The notes under the pieces: model-generated
Told to the model about the DNA's origin: nothing
What the model saw: only the letters and a program-made list of their open reading frames with translations
Databases searched by the model: none
Program-made: the position numbers and the translations under genes
NCBI GenBank assembly: GCA_017428055.1
Contig: JAFRRN010000035.1
Span: 36,222 to 100,221 of the forward strand
Origin: Prevotella sp.
Lineage (GTDB): Bacteria > Bacteroidota > Bacteroidia > Bacteroidales > Bacteroidaceae
Direction: 5' to 3'
Length of the DNA stretch: 64,000 nt
Part shown: positions 1 to 8,934 of the stretch, in pieces
How positions within the stretch are numbered: position 1 is the stretch's first letter
Layout: every line of letters begins with the position of its first letter

Positions 1-2866
1 CGATAAGGGCAACAGCAAGAACATTCGCTTATATCTCACCACGGGCGGAAAGACCATCCGCCTCGACTCCACATCCTATTGTAAGGCAGAATATGAGGGC
101 GGCGAGCGTAGGTATATTGTGCGTCACGACCCTTGGGGCAAGGATGCGGTGTTGCGTATCACCGCCTTGGCATCTCAAAGGGAAGAGACCGCCTTGTGGG
201 ATTTTGAGTGTTCGGGGTTCACGGATGATGTGCAGTTACATGCCCGTGTGTGCCAAGTGGCGAAAACAAAGATGAGCCGCGAGGGCGACTTGGGCTTGGA
301 ACCGAGGAGCAGCTATGAGCCTTCCGTCGACGAGAAGGGATTGCAGACCATCAGTTGGGACGGCAATGGGTATAGTTGCCTTGCCTTGGTTGACAACAAG
401 GAGTTGTATGTGCCTTATCCCGACGATGGCAATAAGCGGATGGTGAGGGAGCGAAAGCTGTTGCGCGACATGACTTCCGCCGTAGAGTTTACCACCCCCA
501 ACCCTTTCATCAACACCCTCGGAGCCAACCTTGTGGCGGCAGCCGACGGCCTTTGGGATGGTGAGACATGGCTCCATGGCTGCATCGGATGGCGGATGCC
601 GTTGGCGGGCTGGCGGGCAGCATACTTGGCGGATGCCCTTGGATGGAACGACCGTGCCGTCTCTCACTTCAATGCGTATGCGAAGAGCCAGGTGACAAAT
701 GTCCCTCCCATCTATCCCCATCCGTCACAAGACGAGGCGAACAACCTTGCCCGTGCCGAGGAGAAGTGGGGTACGCAGATGTATTCCAACGGATATATCT
801 GCCGTTATCCCAACCGTAACGACAAGATGCACCATTACAACATGAACCTCAATTACGTGGATGAGTTGCTGTGGCATTTCTGTTATGATGCCGATACGGC
901 TTACATGCGTAAGATGTTCCCTTTGTTGAAGTTGCACTTGGAATGGGAGAAACGCAACTTCGACCCCGATGGCGACCACCTCTATGATGCCTATTGTTGT
1001 ATCTGGGCAAGCGATGCCTTGTATTATAATAGTGGTGCTGTGACCCATTCCTCTGCCTATAATTACCGTGGCAACCTGCTCACGGCGAGGATTGTCGAGA
1101 TTATCGGCGAGGATCCTACGCCCTATCGCGAGGAGGCGAATGCCATCCTTGCGGCAATGAACAAGCGGTTGTGGATCGAAGACGAAGGGCATTGGGCTGA
1201 GTTTCAGGACTTTATGGGCGAGAAGCGGTTGCATAAAAGTGCCGCCATCTGGAGCATCTATACCCCGATAGATTGTGGGGCTTGTAATGACGAGCAAGCT
1301 TACCGTGCCGCAAAGTGGGTGGATGAGTATATCCCGCATATCCCAGTTAGGATAGAAGGAGTTCAGGAGTATAGGAGTTCAAGGAGTTCAGGCAATAGTT
1401 CTCGAGAAAAGAAGAATAGTAATGTCTGTACTCCTGAACTCCTTAAACTCCTGAACTCCTTAAAAACGATTAGCACGACAGACTGGATGCCATACGACTG
1501 GAGTACCAACAACGTGGCACATGAAGAGGTGATGAACATGGTATTGGCATTCTTCAAGGCGGGTTTGCGTGAAGAGGGCTTCAACTTGTTGATGGCGGAC
1601 TTGCTTGATGGGCAGTATTTAGGACAATGCCCCGGCAACTTCGGGCAAATCAGTTATTACGACAAGGCACGGAGCGAGGCATACCGCGACTTCGGCGACA
1701 ATGTGGGCATTTCCGCCCGTGCCATCATCAATGGCTTGTTTGGCGTACAGCCCGATGCGCTCAATGGCAAGTGTGTCATCCAACCGGCGTTCCCCCAAGA
1801 CTGGGATAGCGTGACATTCAAGACCCCCTATTTGACATACCAGTTCGTCCGACAAGGCAATAAGGACATCTACCACATCACCCAAAACTTCACACGTCCT
1901 CTGCAAATCGTCGTCAAGACATTCTTAGGCGATGGAAAAGTGTACGTGAAAGAAGGTACTAAGGATAAGATGCAGACCATTGAAGTCATTCGTAATCGTA
2001 GGGATGAATCATCATATTCACCCACAACCTACGATGGAAATAAAGCGGGCAGATACGCTGACCTGCCCCTACAAATTCCGTCGTCATTAGGTTTAGATAG
2101 TATAGGATTGGCAAAAAAAAGGATTTGCATCGACATGTCTCCATATTTCAACGCCAACGTGGACGACATCTTCAGGAACGAATACCTATCTCCTCGCTCC
2201 CCCTATACCACTCTTGAGATTCCCAAGCAAGGCATCGGGCAGTGGTGTCTGCCTAAACGCACGGCGACCATTGAGGACGATGGGTTGCGAGCAAGGGTGA
2301 AAGATGGACTATTTGACACGGGATTGAATGGGCTGGTGTTTGCAACCCCCGCAGAGGGAAATAACATTGTCTACACCTCATTATGGGACAACTACCCCAA
2401 TAGCATCACCATCCCGCTCAAGGGAAAGGCAAGATTCGCCAATCTTCTGTTGGCAGGAAGCACCAACAACATGCAGAGCCGCATCGACAATGGCATTGTC
2501 GTGGCCACCTACCAAGATGCTACGGCTGACACGTTGCATTTGGAGAACCCCACCAACTGGTGTCCCATCGAACAGGAATACTACATCGACGAATATGCCT
2601 TCCGCACCCTGCCACAACGACCCTATCGCGTACATCTCGGCAGCGGGGCGGTGTCAAGGACTTTGGGTGACATTCTTTCCGTAGGGGAGCTCTCCTCGTC
2701 CGTGAAAGGAAACCCCGATAGTGCCGAGCCACGGTACATCGAGGACGGGGCGGCGCAAATTCTACGGATGCCATTAAACGGCAAGAAACGGCTCAAAGCC
2801 CTCGAAGTCCGCACCTTGTCGAATGACGTTGTCATTGGATTGATGGCAATCACTTTGGAACGATAA
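1..2866 (+). CDS. DUF4450-type glycosidase-like protein, 5' end outside window
   Basis: The reading frame is open from the first bases of the window, so the start lies upstream; the first internal Met is not the real start. About 955 residues are visible. The central half (roughly residues 170-620) is rich in Trp/Tyr and has alpha-helical segments such as WLHGCIGWRMPLAGWRAAY and DWMPYDWSTNN, typical of six-hairpin (alpha/alpha)6 glycosidase folds; from memory it resembles Bacteroidales DUF4450 proteins found in pectin-degradation loci. The C-terminal part looks beta-rich. It ends 22 bp before a pectate-lyase-like gene and is probably co-transcribed with it, which supports a role in plant cell-wall glycan breakdown. 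An in-frame inverted-repeat insertion (1356-1461) adds a low-complexity peptide just before the conserved DWMPY segment. Substrate is not known. Confidence 0.75.
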   Translation, partial: DKGNSKNIRLYLTTGGKTIRLDSTSYCKAEYEGGERRYIVRHDPWGKDAVLRITALASQREETALWDFECSGFTDDVQLHARVCQVAKTKMSREGDLGLEPRSSYEPSVDEKGLQTISWDGNGYSCLALVDNKELYVPYPDDGNKRMVRERKLLRDMTSAVEFTTPNPFINTLGANLVAAADGLWDGETWLHGCIGWRMPLAGWRAAYLADALGWNDRAVSHFNAYAKSQVTNVPPIYPHPSQDEANNLARAEEKWGTQMYSNGYICRYPNRNDKMHHYNMNLNYVDELLWHFCYDADTAYMRKMFPLLKLHLEWEKRNFDPDGDHLYDAYCCIWASDALYYNSGAVTHSSAYNYRGNLLTARIVEIIGEDPTPYREEANAILAAMNKRLWIEDEGHWAEFQDFMGEKRLHKSAAIWSIYTPIDCGACNDEQAYRAAKWVDEYIPHIPVRIEGVQEYRSSRSSGNSSREKKNSNVCTPELLKLLNSLKTISTTDWMPYDWSTNNVAHEEVMNMVLAFFKAGLREEGFNLLMADLLDGQYLGQCPGNFGQISYYDKARSEAYRDFGDNVGISARAIINGLFGVQPDALNGKCVIQPAFPQDWDSVTFKTPYLTYQFVRQGNKDIYHITQNFTRPLQIVVKTFLGDGKVYVKEGTKDKMQTIEVIRNRRDESSYSPTTYDGNKAGRYADLPLQIPSSLGLDSIGLAKKRICIDMSPYFNANVDDIFRNEYLSPRSPYTTLEIPKQGIGQWCLPKRTATIEDDGLRARVKDGLFDTGLNGLVFATPAEGNNIVYTSLWDNYPNSITIPLKGKARFANLLLAGSTNNMQSRIDNGIVVATYQDATADTLHLENPTNWCPIEQEYYIDEYAFRTLPQRPYRVHLGSGAVSRTLGDILSVGELSSSVKGNPDSAEPRYIEDGAAQILRMPLNGKKRLKALEVRTLSNDVVIGLMAITLER
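1356..1461. repeat. In-frame inverted-repeat insertion inside the DUF4450-like gene
   Basis: The left arm carries AAGGAGTTCAGGAGT (1356-1370) and further AGGAGTTCA copies up to 1392; the right arm carries two copies of the exact complement ACTCCTGAACTCCTT (1430-1444 and 1447-1461). The reading frame stays open through it and encodes a Ser/Arg/Lys-rich peptide unlike the surrounding enzyme. It is a purine-rich arm followed by a pyrimidine-rich arm, the same design as the elements at 23216-23310 and 48915-48964. Confidence 0.75.
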
Positions 2867-2888
2867 ACCAATATAATATAATAAAGAC

Positions 2889-5800
2889 ATGAGACTACTT
2901 AAACAACATTTATTCGGGTTGTTGTTGATGACGACAACGGTTATCCCCGCAGGGGCACAACAACTCGCTTTCCCTGGCGCACAGGGTTGGGGACGGTATG
3001 CACAAGGAGGACGCACCGGCACGGTTTACCATGTGACCAACCTCAACGACTCCGGCACAGGGTCGCTCCGCGACGCGGTGAGCCAACCCAACCGAATCGT
3101 CGTGTTCGATGTGGCGGGAGTGATACGCATCAATTCCCGTATCGTTTTCGCCAAGAACCTGTATGTGGCAGGGCAGACGGCACCGGGCGAAGGTGTCACC
3201 GTCTATGGCGACGGCGTGTCGTTCTCGGGCGCGGATAACATCATCGTGCGCTATATGCGATTCCGCATGGGAGCGGTAGGCACGAAGGACAAGGACTGCG
3301 CGGGCATCGCCAATGGGCAGAACATGATCTTCGACCATTGCTCGTTTGCGTGGGGACAAGACGAGAACTTCTCCATCAATTGGGACAACAAGGGTACTGC
3401 CCCACAGAACATTACGCTCATGAACAGCATCGTGGGACAAGGCCTGATGACTCACTCGGCTGGAGGACTGATGCAAGCCGATAACATCACGCTCTATCGC
3501 ATCTTGCTTGTTGACAACTCCACACGTAACTTCAAGGTGAAAGGCATCAACCAATACGTGAACAATTTGGTCTACAACTGGAAGAATGCCGCCTATAACA
3601 TGGGTGGAGACTCCGAGGGTACATCGTATTGCAATATCGAGAACAACCTTTTCGTCAACGGTCCCGCCGTGGGAGGCAATGGGTTGACGGGTGGAAACGC
3701 CAACTTCCATTTCTATGGCAACGACAACTGGCAGGACAGCAATCGTGATGGCGCATTCAATCCCACCTTGTTCACGGGCGATGGTGGCGGCGATAGGCAG
3801 ACCTCTCCATACGCATATCCTGAATTGGAGAAGTGGGCTGGCAACTCCTTGATAGAGAATCTGTTGCCCGATGTGGGTGCATCCCTGCCTTACAGGGACT
3901 TGGCTGACTGCTATATGGTGGATGAAGTGCTGTCGTTTGGCACGAAAGGAAAGCTCATCACCAATGAGAATGAGTTGCCCATCGGCGTTCCTACGACATG
4001 GAATATGTACAAAGGTGAGAAGCCGACGGACACCGACGGCGACGGTATGCCCGATGAATGGGAGACCGCCAACGGCACCAATCCCAATGCCAACGATGCC
4101 ATGACGATTGCCGAGAATGGCTACGCCAACATCGAAAACTACATCAACGGTATCACCATTGATAGTCGCCAGTATTACCTTCGTGCCCCCTTGCTCCCCG
4201 CATTGGAGTCTGCGACGACGAATAGCCTGACCATCTCATGGTACGACTTCTCTGATAATGAGGAGGGATTCATCATCGAACTCAAGAAAGACGGTGTTTT
4301 TGTGGAGGTGGGACGCACCTCGGCGAATGCCAAGCAATACACCATCGAGGATGAGTCATTCAAGCCCGCCACGGCTTATCAAGTGAGACTCTGTGCCTTC
4401 GCGGGCGAGAACAAGTCGGACTATACGGCGGAAATCTCCGTCAAGACGCGCCCCGAACAGACGGACATCATCGACGCGGAGACCTTTGACGGCACGGGCG
4501 ATGGCGAATGGCTCATAGCCCCCACCGAGGATGAGGTGATCACGCTCACCGAGGCAACGCCCAAGACGGCGGTAGTGGTACGTTCCGATGCCCATGTCAC
4601 CATCAATGGCTCGGGCTATATCAGTGGTTCTGCATCCTTGAATAAGACCGGGGAGGGCACACTTACCATATCGAGCGACCAGCAATATGAAGGCGCGACC
4701 GTCCTCCACAAGGGTGTCTATGAGTTTGCGACGCTCAAAAACGGCGGTATTGCCAGCGGATTGGGCAAGAGTCAAGAGTTTGCGCAAAACTGGGTGATGG
4801 ATGGCGGTGTCTATCGGTATGTGGGAGCATCCACCTCTACCGACCGTTCCGCCACGCTCTATAACGATACCGAACTGAATATCGCCAAGAGTGGCTCCGT
4901 CGTTACCATGAACGGCAGCATCGAAGGGGCTGGAAACCTCATCATTGGCGGCGAGGGACAAGTGACGGTCAACAAACCTAACTTCTTCAACTTCGACGGA
5001 AACCTGGTGATGAATGGTGGTGTGGTGAGACTCAACAGCAAGGACGTGTCTGACGCTGGCATCGGCAAGGCCAATAAACTGGTGATGGCGGGCGGCTCGT
5101 TTGTTACGGTTGGAAAGAATGAGAGTAGTGTAACATATAACTTCCCCATCGAAGTGGTGGAAGGGACTTCATCCACGGTGGACTTTGACCTATGGAACAC
5201 CAACAAGTGCAATGTCACGGGAAAAGGAACATTGACTTGGAACGTGCATTACCTACGTGAATACATCGAGGGCAACTGGGATGGTTTCACGGGGCAGCTC
5301 ATCGTCAACGGAACAGGAAATGCGGGCAGTAGCCAGTTTGCCGTGCGCAATGGCACGGGCGTGAAGAATGCCACGCTCTACCTGAAGGGCACCGCCTCTG
5401 TCAATGGCGGCAAGAACGAGTCAACCTATTATTTAGGGGGATTGTCGGGCGATGCCTCCACTTACTTGCATGGATTCAATGTCAAGCAAAACGGTAAGGG
5501 CACGTGGATTGTGGGAACAGCCAACACCGATGAGACGTTCCGTGGTGTCATCGACGACTATGCGCAAGACAACAAACACTCCGGCCCTACAACCATCGAG
5601 AAACAAGGGTCGGGCGACTGGCGACTGACGGGCAAGAACGTCTATTCGGGAACAACCACCGTGACGAAAGGTCGCCTCATCGTCAACGGCCAGCATACGG
5701 GTACGGGTGCCATTACCGTGAAGTCGGGGGCGACGCTCGCAGGGTCGGGAACCCTCGCCGGTGCCACCACCATCAACCAGAATGCCACCTTGCAAGTAGG

Positions 5801-6842
5801 CGACACGCTCATCAACGGCAGGGGATTGACCTTCAACGGCACGTTGAAAGTCAACAATGGCGGCATCGTCAATGTCTTGGCAGACAGGGAGAAGTGTAAC
5901 ACCATCACCTTGAAGGGGGCATTGACACTCGTCAGCGGTGCCGTCCTGCAAATCAACGAGGGCGACTTTGCCGAGTCTCCCTACGATAAAACCGAATACC
6001 AGGTATTCAAGATCTCCGGCGGAAGCATCACGGGAACATTCGCCGAGATACAACCAGCCACGCCGGGCGAGGGGCAGGAATGGGATTTGTCGGAACTCTA
6101 CACCAATGGTGTCATCAAGGTGGTGGGGGGAAAGACAAACCCTAACGGCGAAGAGCCAACGCCCGAGCCTGTAGGTGACACCAAGACAGCCCTGCTCGCT
6201 TGGGGAAACATGATTGCCCAGTCGTATGACAACAGCAGCTACAATAACATGATGGTGGGGGCGGAGAACGATGAGGCATACGGGTTCTCTATCGTCATCA
6301 CGGGCAATCTTGCCAAGTCTTATTCGAGTGCGGGCACTCCCAAACTTGATATTGAATATAATGGTGAGACGATTCAGCGTACTGCCATCAAGCTTTCCAA
6401 CGGTGCGCAAAACACTATCTTCATGCCCGAGGGGGCGAAAGCCACCAAGTTGAGCATCTATAGCATCACGGGAACGAATGCCTCCAACCGCACAAGCTAC
6501 TGGAAAGAGGTGGCTGGCGTGAGTTACAATGAGACAACGACGACCGTCCTCGACCTCGACGCTCCCCGTTCCAACCCCAACAAGGTGGACTTCACGTTGG
6601 ATAACGTGCCAGACAAGGTGACATTCACCAACACGGGAGAGCAACAATGCGTCATCCTTTATCTCGAATACCATTACGGCGGAGACGATGGCGTGAAGGC
6701 TGTTTACATGGGAGAACCTATCCGAACGGAATATTTCACTCTCTCTGGAGAACGGGTCACCACGCCCACCAAGGGCATCTACCTCATGCGCGTTTATACC
6801 AACCAAGGGAAAGTGGAGGCTCATAAGGTCGTCTTCCAATAA
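2889..6842 (+). CDS. Secreted pectate-lyase-like multidomain protein (PL1-like)
   Basis: 1317 residues. Signal peptide at residues 1-24 (ends PAGAQ). Residues 25-380 form a right-handed beta-helix of pectate-lyase type, with the start LAFPGAQGWGRYAQGG, the segment NDSGTGSLRDAV and a run of Asn/Asp ladder strands. A Ca-binding thrombospondin-3-like segment (DTDGDGMPDEW) follows near residue 380, then a fibronectin type III domain (about 435-530). Residues 560-1080 contain autotransporter-passenger-like repeats such as GEGTLTISSDQQYEGATV and VYSGTTTVTKGRLIVNG. The C-terminus (YFTLSGERVTTPTKGIYLM) is a Por-like secretion/sorting tail. Likely function is extracellular or cell-surface cleavage of pectic polymer. 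It probably shares a transcript with the DUF4450-like gene. Domain calls are by motif; precise PL family is not certain. Confidence 0.85.
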   Translation: MRLLKQHLFGLLLMTTTVIPAGAQQLAFPGAQGWGRYAQGGRTGTVYHVTNLNDSGTGSLRDAVSQPNRIVVFDVAGVIRINSRIVFAKNLYVAGQTAPGEGVTVYGDGVSFSGADNIIVRYMRFRMGAVGTKDKDCAGIANGQNMIFDHCSFAWGQDENFSINWDNKGTAPQNITLMNSIVGQGLMTHSAGGLMQADNITLYRILLVDNSTRNFKVKGINQYVNNLVYNWKNAAYNMGGDSEGTSYCNIENNLFVNGPAVGGNGLTGGNANFHFYGNDNWQDSNRDGAFNPTLFTGDGGGDRQTSPYAYPELEKWAGNSLIENLLPDVGASLPYRDLADCYMVDEVLSFGTKGKLITNENELPIGVPTTWNMYKGEKPTDTDGDGMPDEWETANGTNPNANDAMTIAENGYANIENYINGITIDSRQYYLRAPLLPALESATTNSLTISWYDFSDNEEGFIIELKKDGVFVEVGRTSANAKQYTIEDESFKPATAYQVRLCAFAGENKSDYTAEISVKTRPEQTDIIDAETFDGTGDGEWLIAPTEDEVITLTEATPKTAVVVRSDAHVTINGSGYISGSASLNKTGEGTLTISSDQQYEGATVLHKGVYEFATLKNGGIASGLGKSQEFAQNWVMDGGVYRYVGASTSTDRSATLYNDTELNIAKSGSVVTMNGSIEGAGNLIIGGEGQVTVNKPNFFNFDGNLVMNGGVVRLNSKDVSDAGIGKANKLVMAGGSFVTVGKNESSVTYNFPIEVVEGTSSTVDFDLWNTNKCNVTGKGTLTWNVHYLREYIEGNWDGFTGQLIVNGTGNAGSSQFAVRNGTGVKNATLYLKGTASVNGGKNESTYYLGGLSGDASTYLHGFNVKQNGKGTWIVGTANTDETFRGVIDDYAQDNKHSGPTTIEKQGSGDWRLTGKNVYSGTTTVTKGRLIVNGQHTGTGAITVKSGATLAGSGTLAGATTINQNATLQVGDTLINGRGLTFNGTLKVNNGGIVNVLADREKCNTITLKGALTLVSGAVLQINEGDFAESPYDKTEYQVFKISGGSITGTFAEIQPATPGEGQEWDLSELYTNGVIKVVGGKTNPNGEEPTPEPVGDTKTALLAWGNMIAQSYDNSSYNNMMVGAENDEAYGFSIVITGNLAKSYSSAGTPKLDIEYNGETIQRTAIKLSNGAQNTIFMPEGAKATKLSIYSITGTNASNRTSYWKEVAGVSYNETTTTVLDLDAPRSNPNKVDFTLDNVPDKVTFTNTGEQQCVILYLEYHYGGDDGVKAVYMGEPIRTEYFTLSGERVTTPTKGIYLMRVYTNQGKVEAHKVVFQ

Positions 6843-6946
6843 CTATGTAACTTACGAACGATAGCTATCAACCATACAAATTGATGTTTTCTTTTCGTCT
6901 TTGGCATACGTACACATAATACAAAAAGTTGAATCTTTTCATCGTA

Positions 6947-6981
6947 AAATAGCGTGTAACTCATTGAGCTACACGCTATTT
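6947..6981 (+). terminator. Hairpin terminator after the pectate-lyase-like gene
   Basis: Perfect 12-bp inverted repeat (AAATAGCGTGTA / TACACGCTATTT) with an 11-nt loop that itself can pair CTC/GAG. It lies about 105 bp after the stop codon and its right arm ends in T-rich sequence (ATTTGTT), consistent with a rho-independent terminator. Confidence 0.7.
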
Positions 6982-7069
6982 GTTGCATATTTCCTAATTC
7001 GTGAAAAGTTTTTCTTCAAATCTCTTTCCTCTCTCTATGGTTAAGTAACTGTTCAAAATTAATCGACTA

Positions 7070-7280
7070 TATGTATTCAGAGAAAGCCTGAAAGGCTGGC
7101 AAGACTATAGGCGGGGGTGCAACCCCCGTGAAAGGGCGCGAAGGCATTTAAAATATAGCCCTGAAAGGGCGACAGGGTATTCTTTCACCCTTTCAGGGTT
7201 TTATTTCCCATACTCCGCTTATCGGGGGTTACACCCCCGCCTGTGGTCTTTTCGCCCCGACGGGGCTTTATATGTTAAAT
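7070..7280. repeat. Compound palindromic intergenic repeat
   Basis: This part of the gene-free interval 6843-7341 contains nested hairpins: CGGGGG-TGCAA-CCCCCG (7112-7128), CCCTGAAAGGG (7159-7169) pairing with CCCTTTCAGGG (7188-7198), CGGGGG-TTACA-CCCCCG (7223-7239) and GCCCCGACGGGGC (7254-7266). The two G-rich hairpins are themselves inverted copies, so the block is one large imperfect palindrome. Elements with the CGGGGGTTxCACCCCCG core are, to my recollection, dispersed in Bacteroidales genomes. The rest of the interval holds only the terminator and AT-rich spacer. Confidence 0.7.
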
Positions 7281-7341
7281 GATATAAACTATTTTTGCAC
7301 ATTTACTTACATGTTTATATTTTATAACCGCAAATGCTGCC

Positions 7342-7824
7342 TTATTTCACAAGTTTCAATCCCTTCTCAGATAGATAGTAACGCTGGTTCGGGTGTCTTG
7401 GCTTGTCGGGATAAGCACGAAGTACGTATCCATCTTCAATCGCGGGATTGAGGTAGTTTTCTAAAAAATTTCTTCTTCCCTTTAGATGTAATAATCTAAG
7501 GAGATCGGAAACCGTGTATGCATCTTCCCTGATTACATTTATGAGACATTGAACTTGTTCCTTAGCTTGTTCCCCTGCTTGTACCCTTACTTGTTCCCCA
7601 AACCAATATGTTATAGTAGAGCAGACCAAATCACTGGCAAACTCCACTCTTCCCTTGGTCAGCTTTTCCCATACCAACATCTTGTCTATATCATAACCGG
7701 CATTCTCACCCAGTTTGGCATATCGGAAGAACTTGATAAGGTTGGGGTTTCTTTGCCCCCACGCCATCAGGACGAGCCTCGTATGGAGCATCAACGAAAT
7801 TACGCATGCGTTGGAGGAAGCCAA
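7342..7824 (-). pseudogene. C-terminal remnant of an AlbA_2/Schlafen-type ATP-binding regulator
   Basis: Up to 160 residues. The segment QRNPNLIKFFRYAKLGENAG followed by YDIDKM matches the end of the ATPase domain in AlbA_2-type putative transcriptional regulators (usually about 450-550 residues), and the tail (SDLLRLLHLKGRRNFLENYL and QRYYLSEKGLKLVK) looks like the C-terminal winged helix of the same proteins. The DNA-binding N-terminus and most of the ATPase domain are missing; the first 25 residues do not resemble the family. I see no upstream remainder in the 100 bp before it. Most likely a decayed fragment left beside the restriction-modification locus; the exact 5' limit cannot be set. 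Confidence 0.6.
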
Positions 7825-7926
7825 GCGTACTATAAACGATTAGCGTTAATTCTCCAAAATCCGTTGTATTTGCAAATGATAAACCAATACGATGAACAAA
7901 TAACGAATAATAATGACAAAAAAGTA

Positions 7927-8934
7927 TTAGTCCCCGATGTGTCCTTTAAACACCGTACATCTATGATACTCCAGATACTTTGCTCTTGCGTCGTTCATCG
8001 GAAGAAACTGGAACATCTGATTCTCCTTAATTCCAATACGTTCCTTCACCTGTCGTGAAAGCCAATTGGAAATAGACACTCGTTTGTCATCGCTGAACGT
8101 GATATAGCCTCTGTCAAATAATTTGTCGTAAAGTGGTGAGAATATAAAACCATTATTAGGGTCTATGCGCTCTTTCGAGTCAGATACCGCCCAAGGTTTA
8201 ATATGACTGGCAATTAACAAAGATTCTTCGTTTATCATTGTGATGGGACAGAACGGACACTCATCCAATAGTTTCCTGCGATATTCATCCTGCCCTTCAC
8301 GGCCGTATCTTATTTGCGTCTTCGGTTCAACAGGTCCTTCTCGTACACCAAAGACATTTTCTTCATTCTGCTTGATTGCCCCATAGTTTTCGATAAATGC
8401 CTTGCGTTTCTCTATTTCCTCGAAGTCGGCAAACAATTTCAGATAGAACATCGGTTGCCCGTTGTAATCAAGACGCATGGCTGAGATATAAGAGACAAGC
8501 GGCAGGGAAATCTCACGTATCAACCTATAGACTTTGTCTGTTGAGTTGACATAGCCCCGTGGACCTGCTATCTGGGATTGTTCTTTGACTGTAAAGACAA
8601 CTATGCCTGATGGCAGTTCATTTATTTTCTCCATCCGTTCCGACCACAACATCCGCATTTCATCCTTTCCACGGTATTCTTGTGAGGGTGATAAGTATTC
8701 TGATTTGATGGCCAGCATATAGGCCTGCAAGTCCTGACGAAGTACAAAGCATGTCGCGGTAAAGCCTATCTCGCCAAAGAAACTTTCCATCTTTTCACGA
8801 GACCCTACATATAGTTTTGCTTCGCCATTGCCGCCACCCAACTTGTTCTTAGGCATCACCCAACTGTCGGCAACAGTAATGGGTGTCTCGAAAGTGTCCT
8901 CAAATTTAAAACTCTCCCCCGCAATAATCATCAT
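7927..8934 (-). CDS. HNH restriction endonuclease (type II R-M)
   Basis: 335 residues. The C-terminal third carries an HNH nuclease: CPFC with a second-half motif (positions about 231-290: SHIKPW, NNGFIFSPLYDKLFDRGYI), in which the His and Asn/His metal-site residues are visible. The N-terminal 200 residues have no motif I recognise and probably hold the DNA-recognition part. Its start codon overlaps the stop of the upstream cytosine methylase by 4 bp (ATGA), showing translational coupling of the nuclease to its protective methylase. Together they form a type II restriction-modification pair that would cut unmodified invading DNA. Recognition sequence cannot be read from the sequence. Confidence 0.85.
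   Translation of the reverse strand: MMIIAGESFKFEDTFETPITVADSWVMPKNKLGGGNGEAKLYVGSREKMESFFGEIGFTATCFVLRQDLQAYMLAIKSEYLSPSQEYRGKDEMRMLWSERMEKINELPSGIVVFTVKEQSQIAGPRGYVNSTDKVYRLIREISLPLVSYISAMRLDYNGQPMFYLKLFADFEEIEKRKAFIENYGAIKQNEENVFGVREGPVEPKTQIRYGREGQDEYRRKLLDECPFCPITMINEESLLIASHIKPWAVSDSKERIDPNNGFIFSPLYDKLFDRGYITFSDDKRVSISNWLSRQVKERIGIKENQMFQFLPMNDARAKYLEYHRCTVFKGHIGD

Noticed and set aside
5433-6839. 468-codon antisense frame within the pectate-lyase-like gene
   Set aside because: No recognisable motif; shadow of a high-GC third-position gene.
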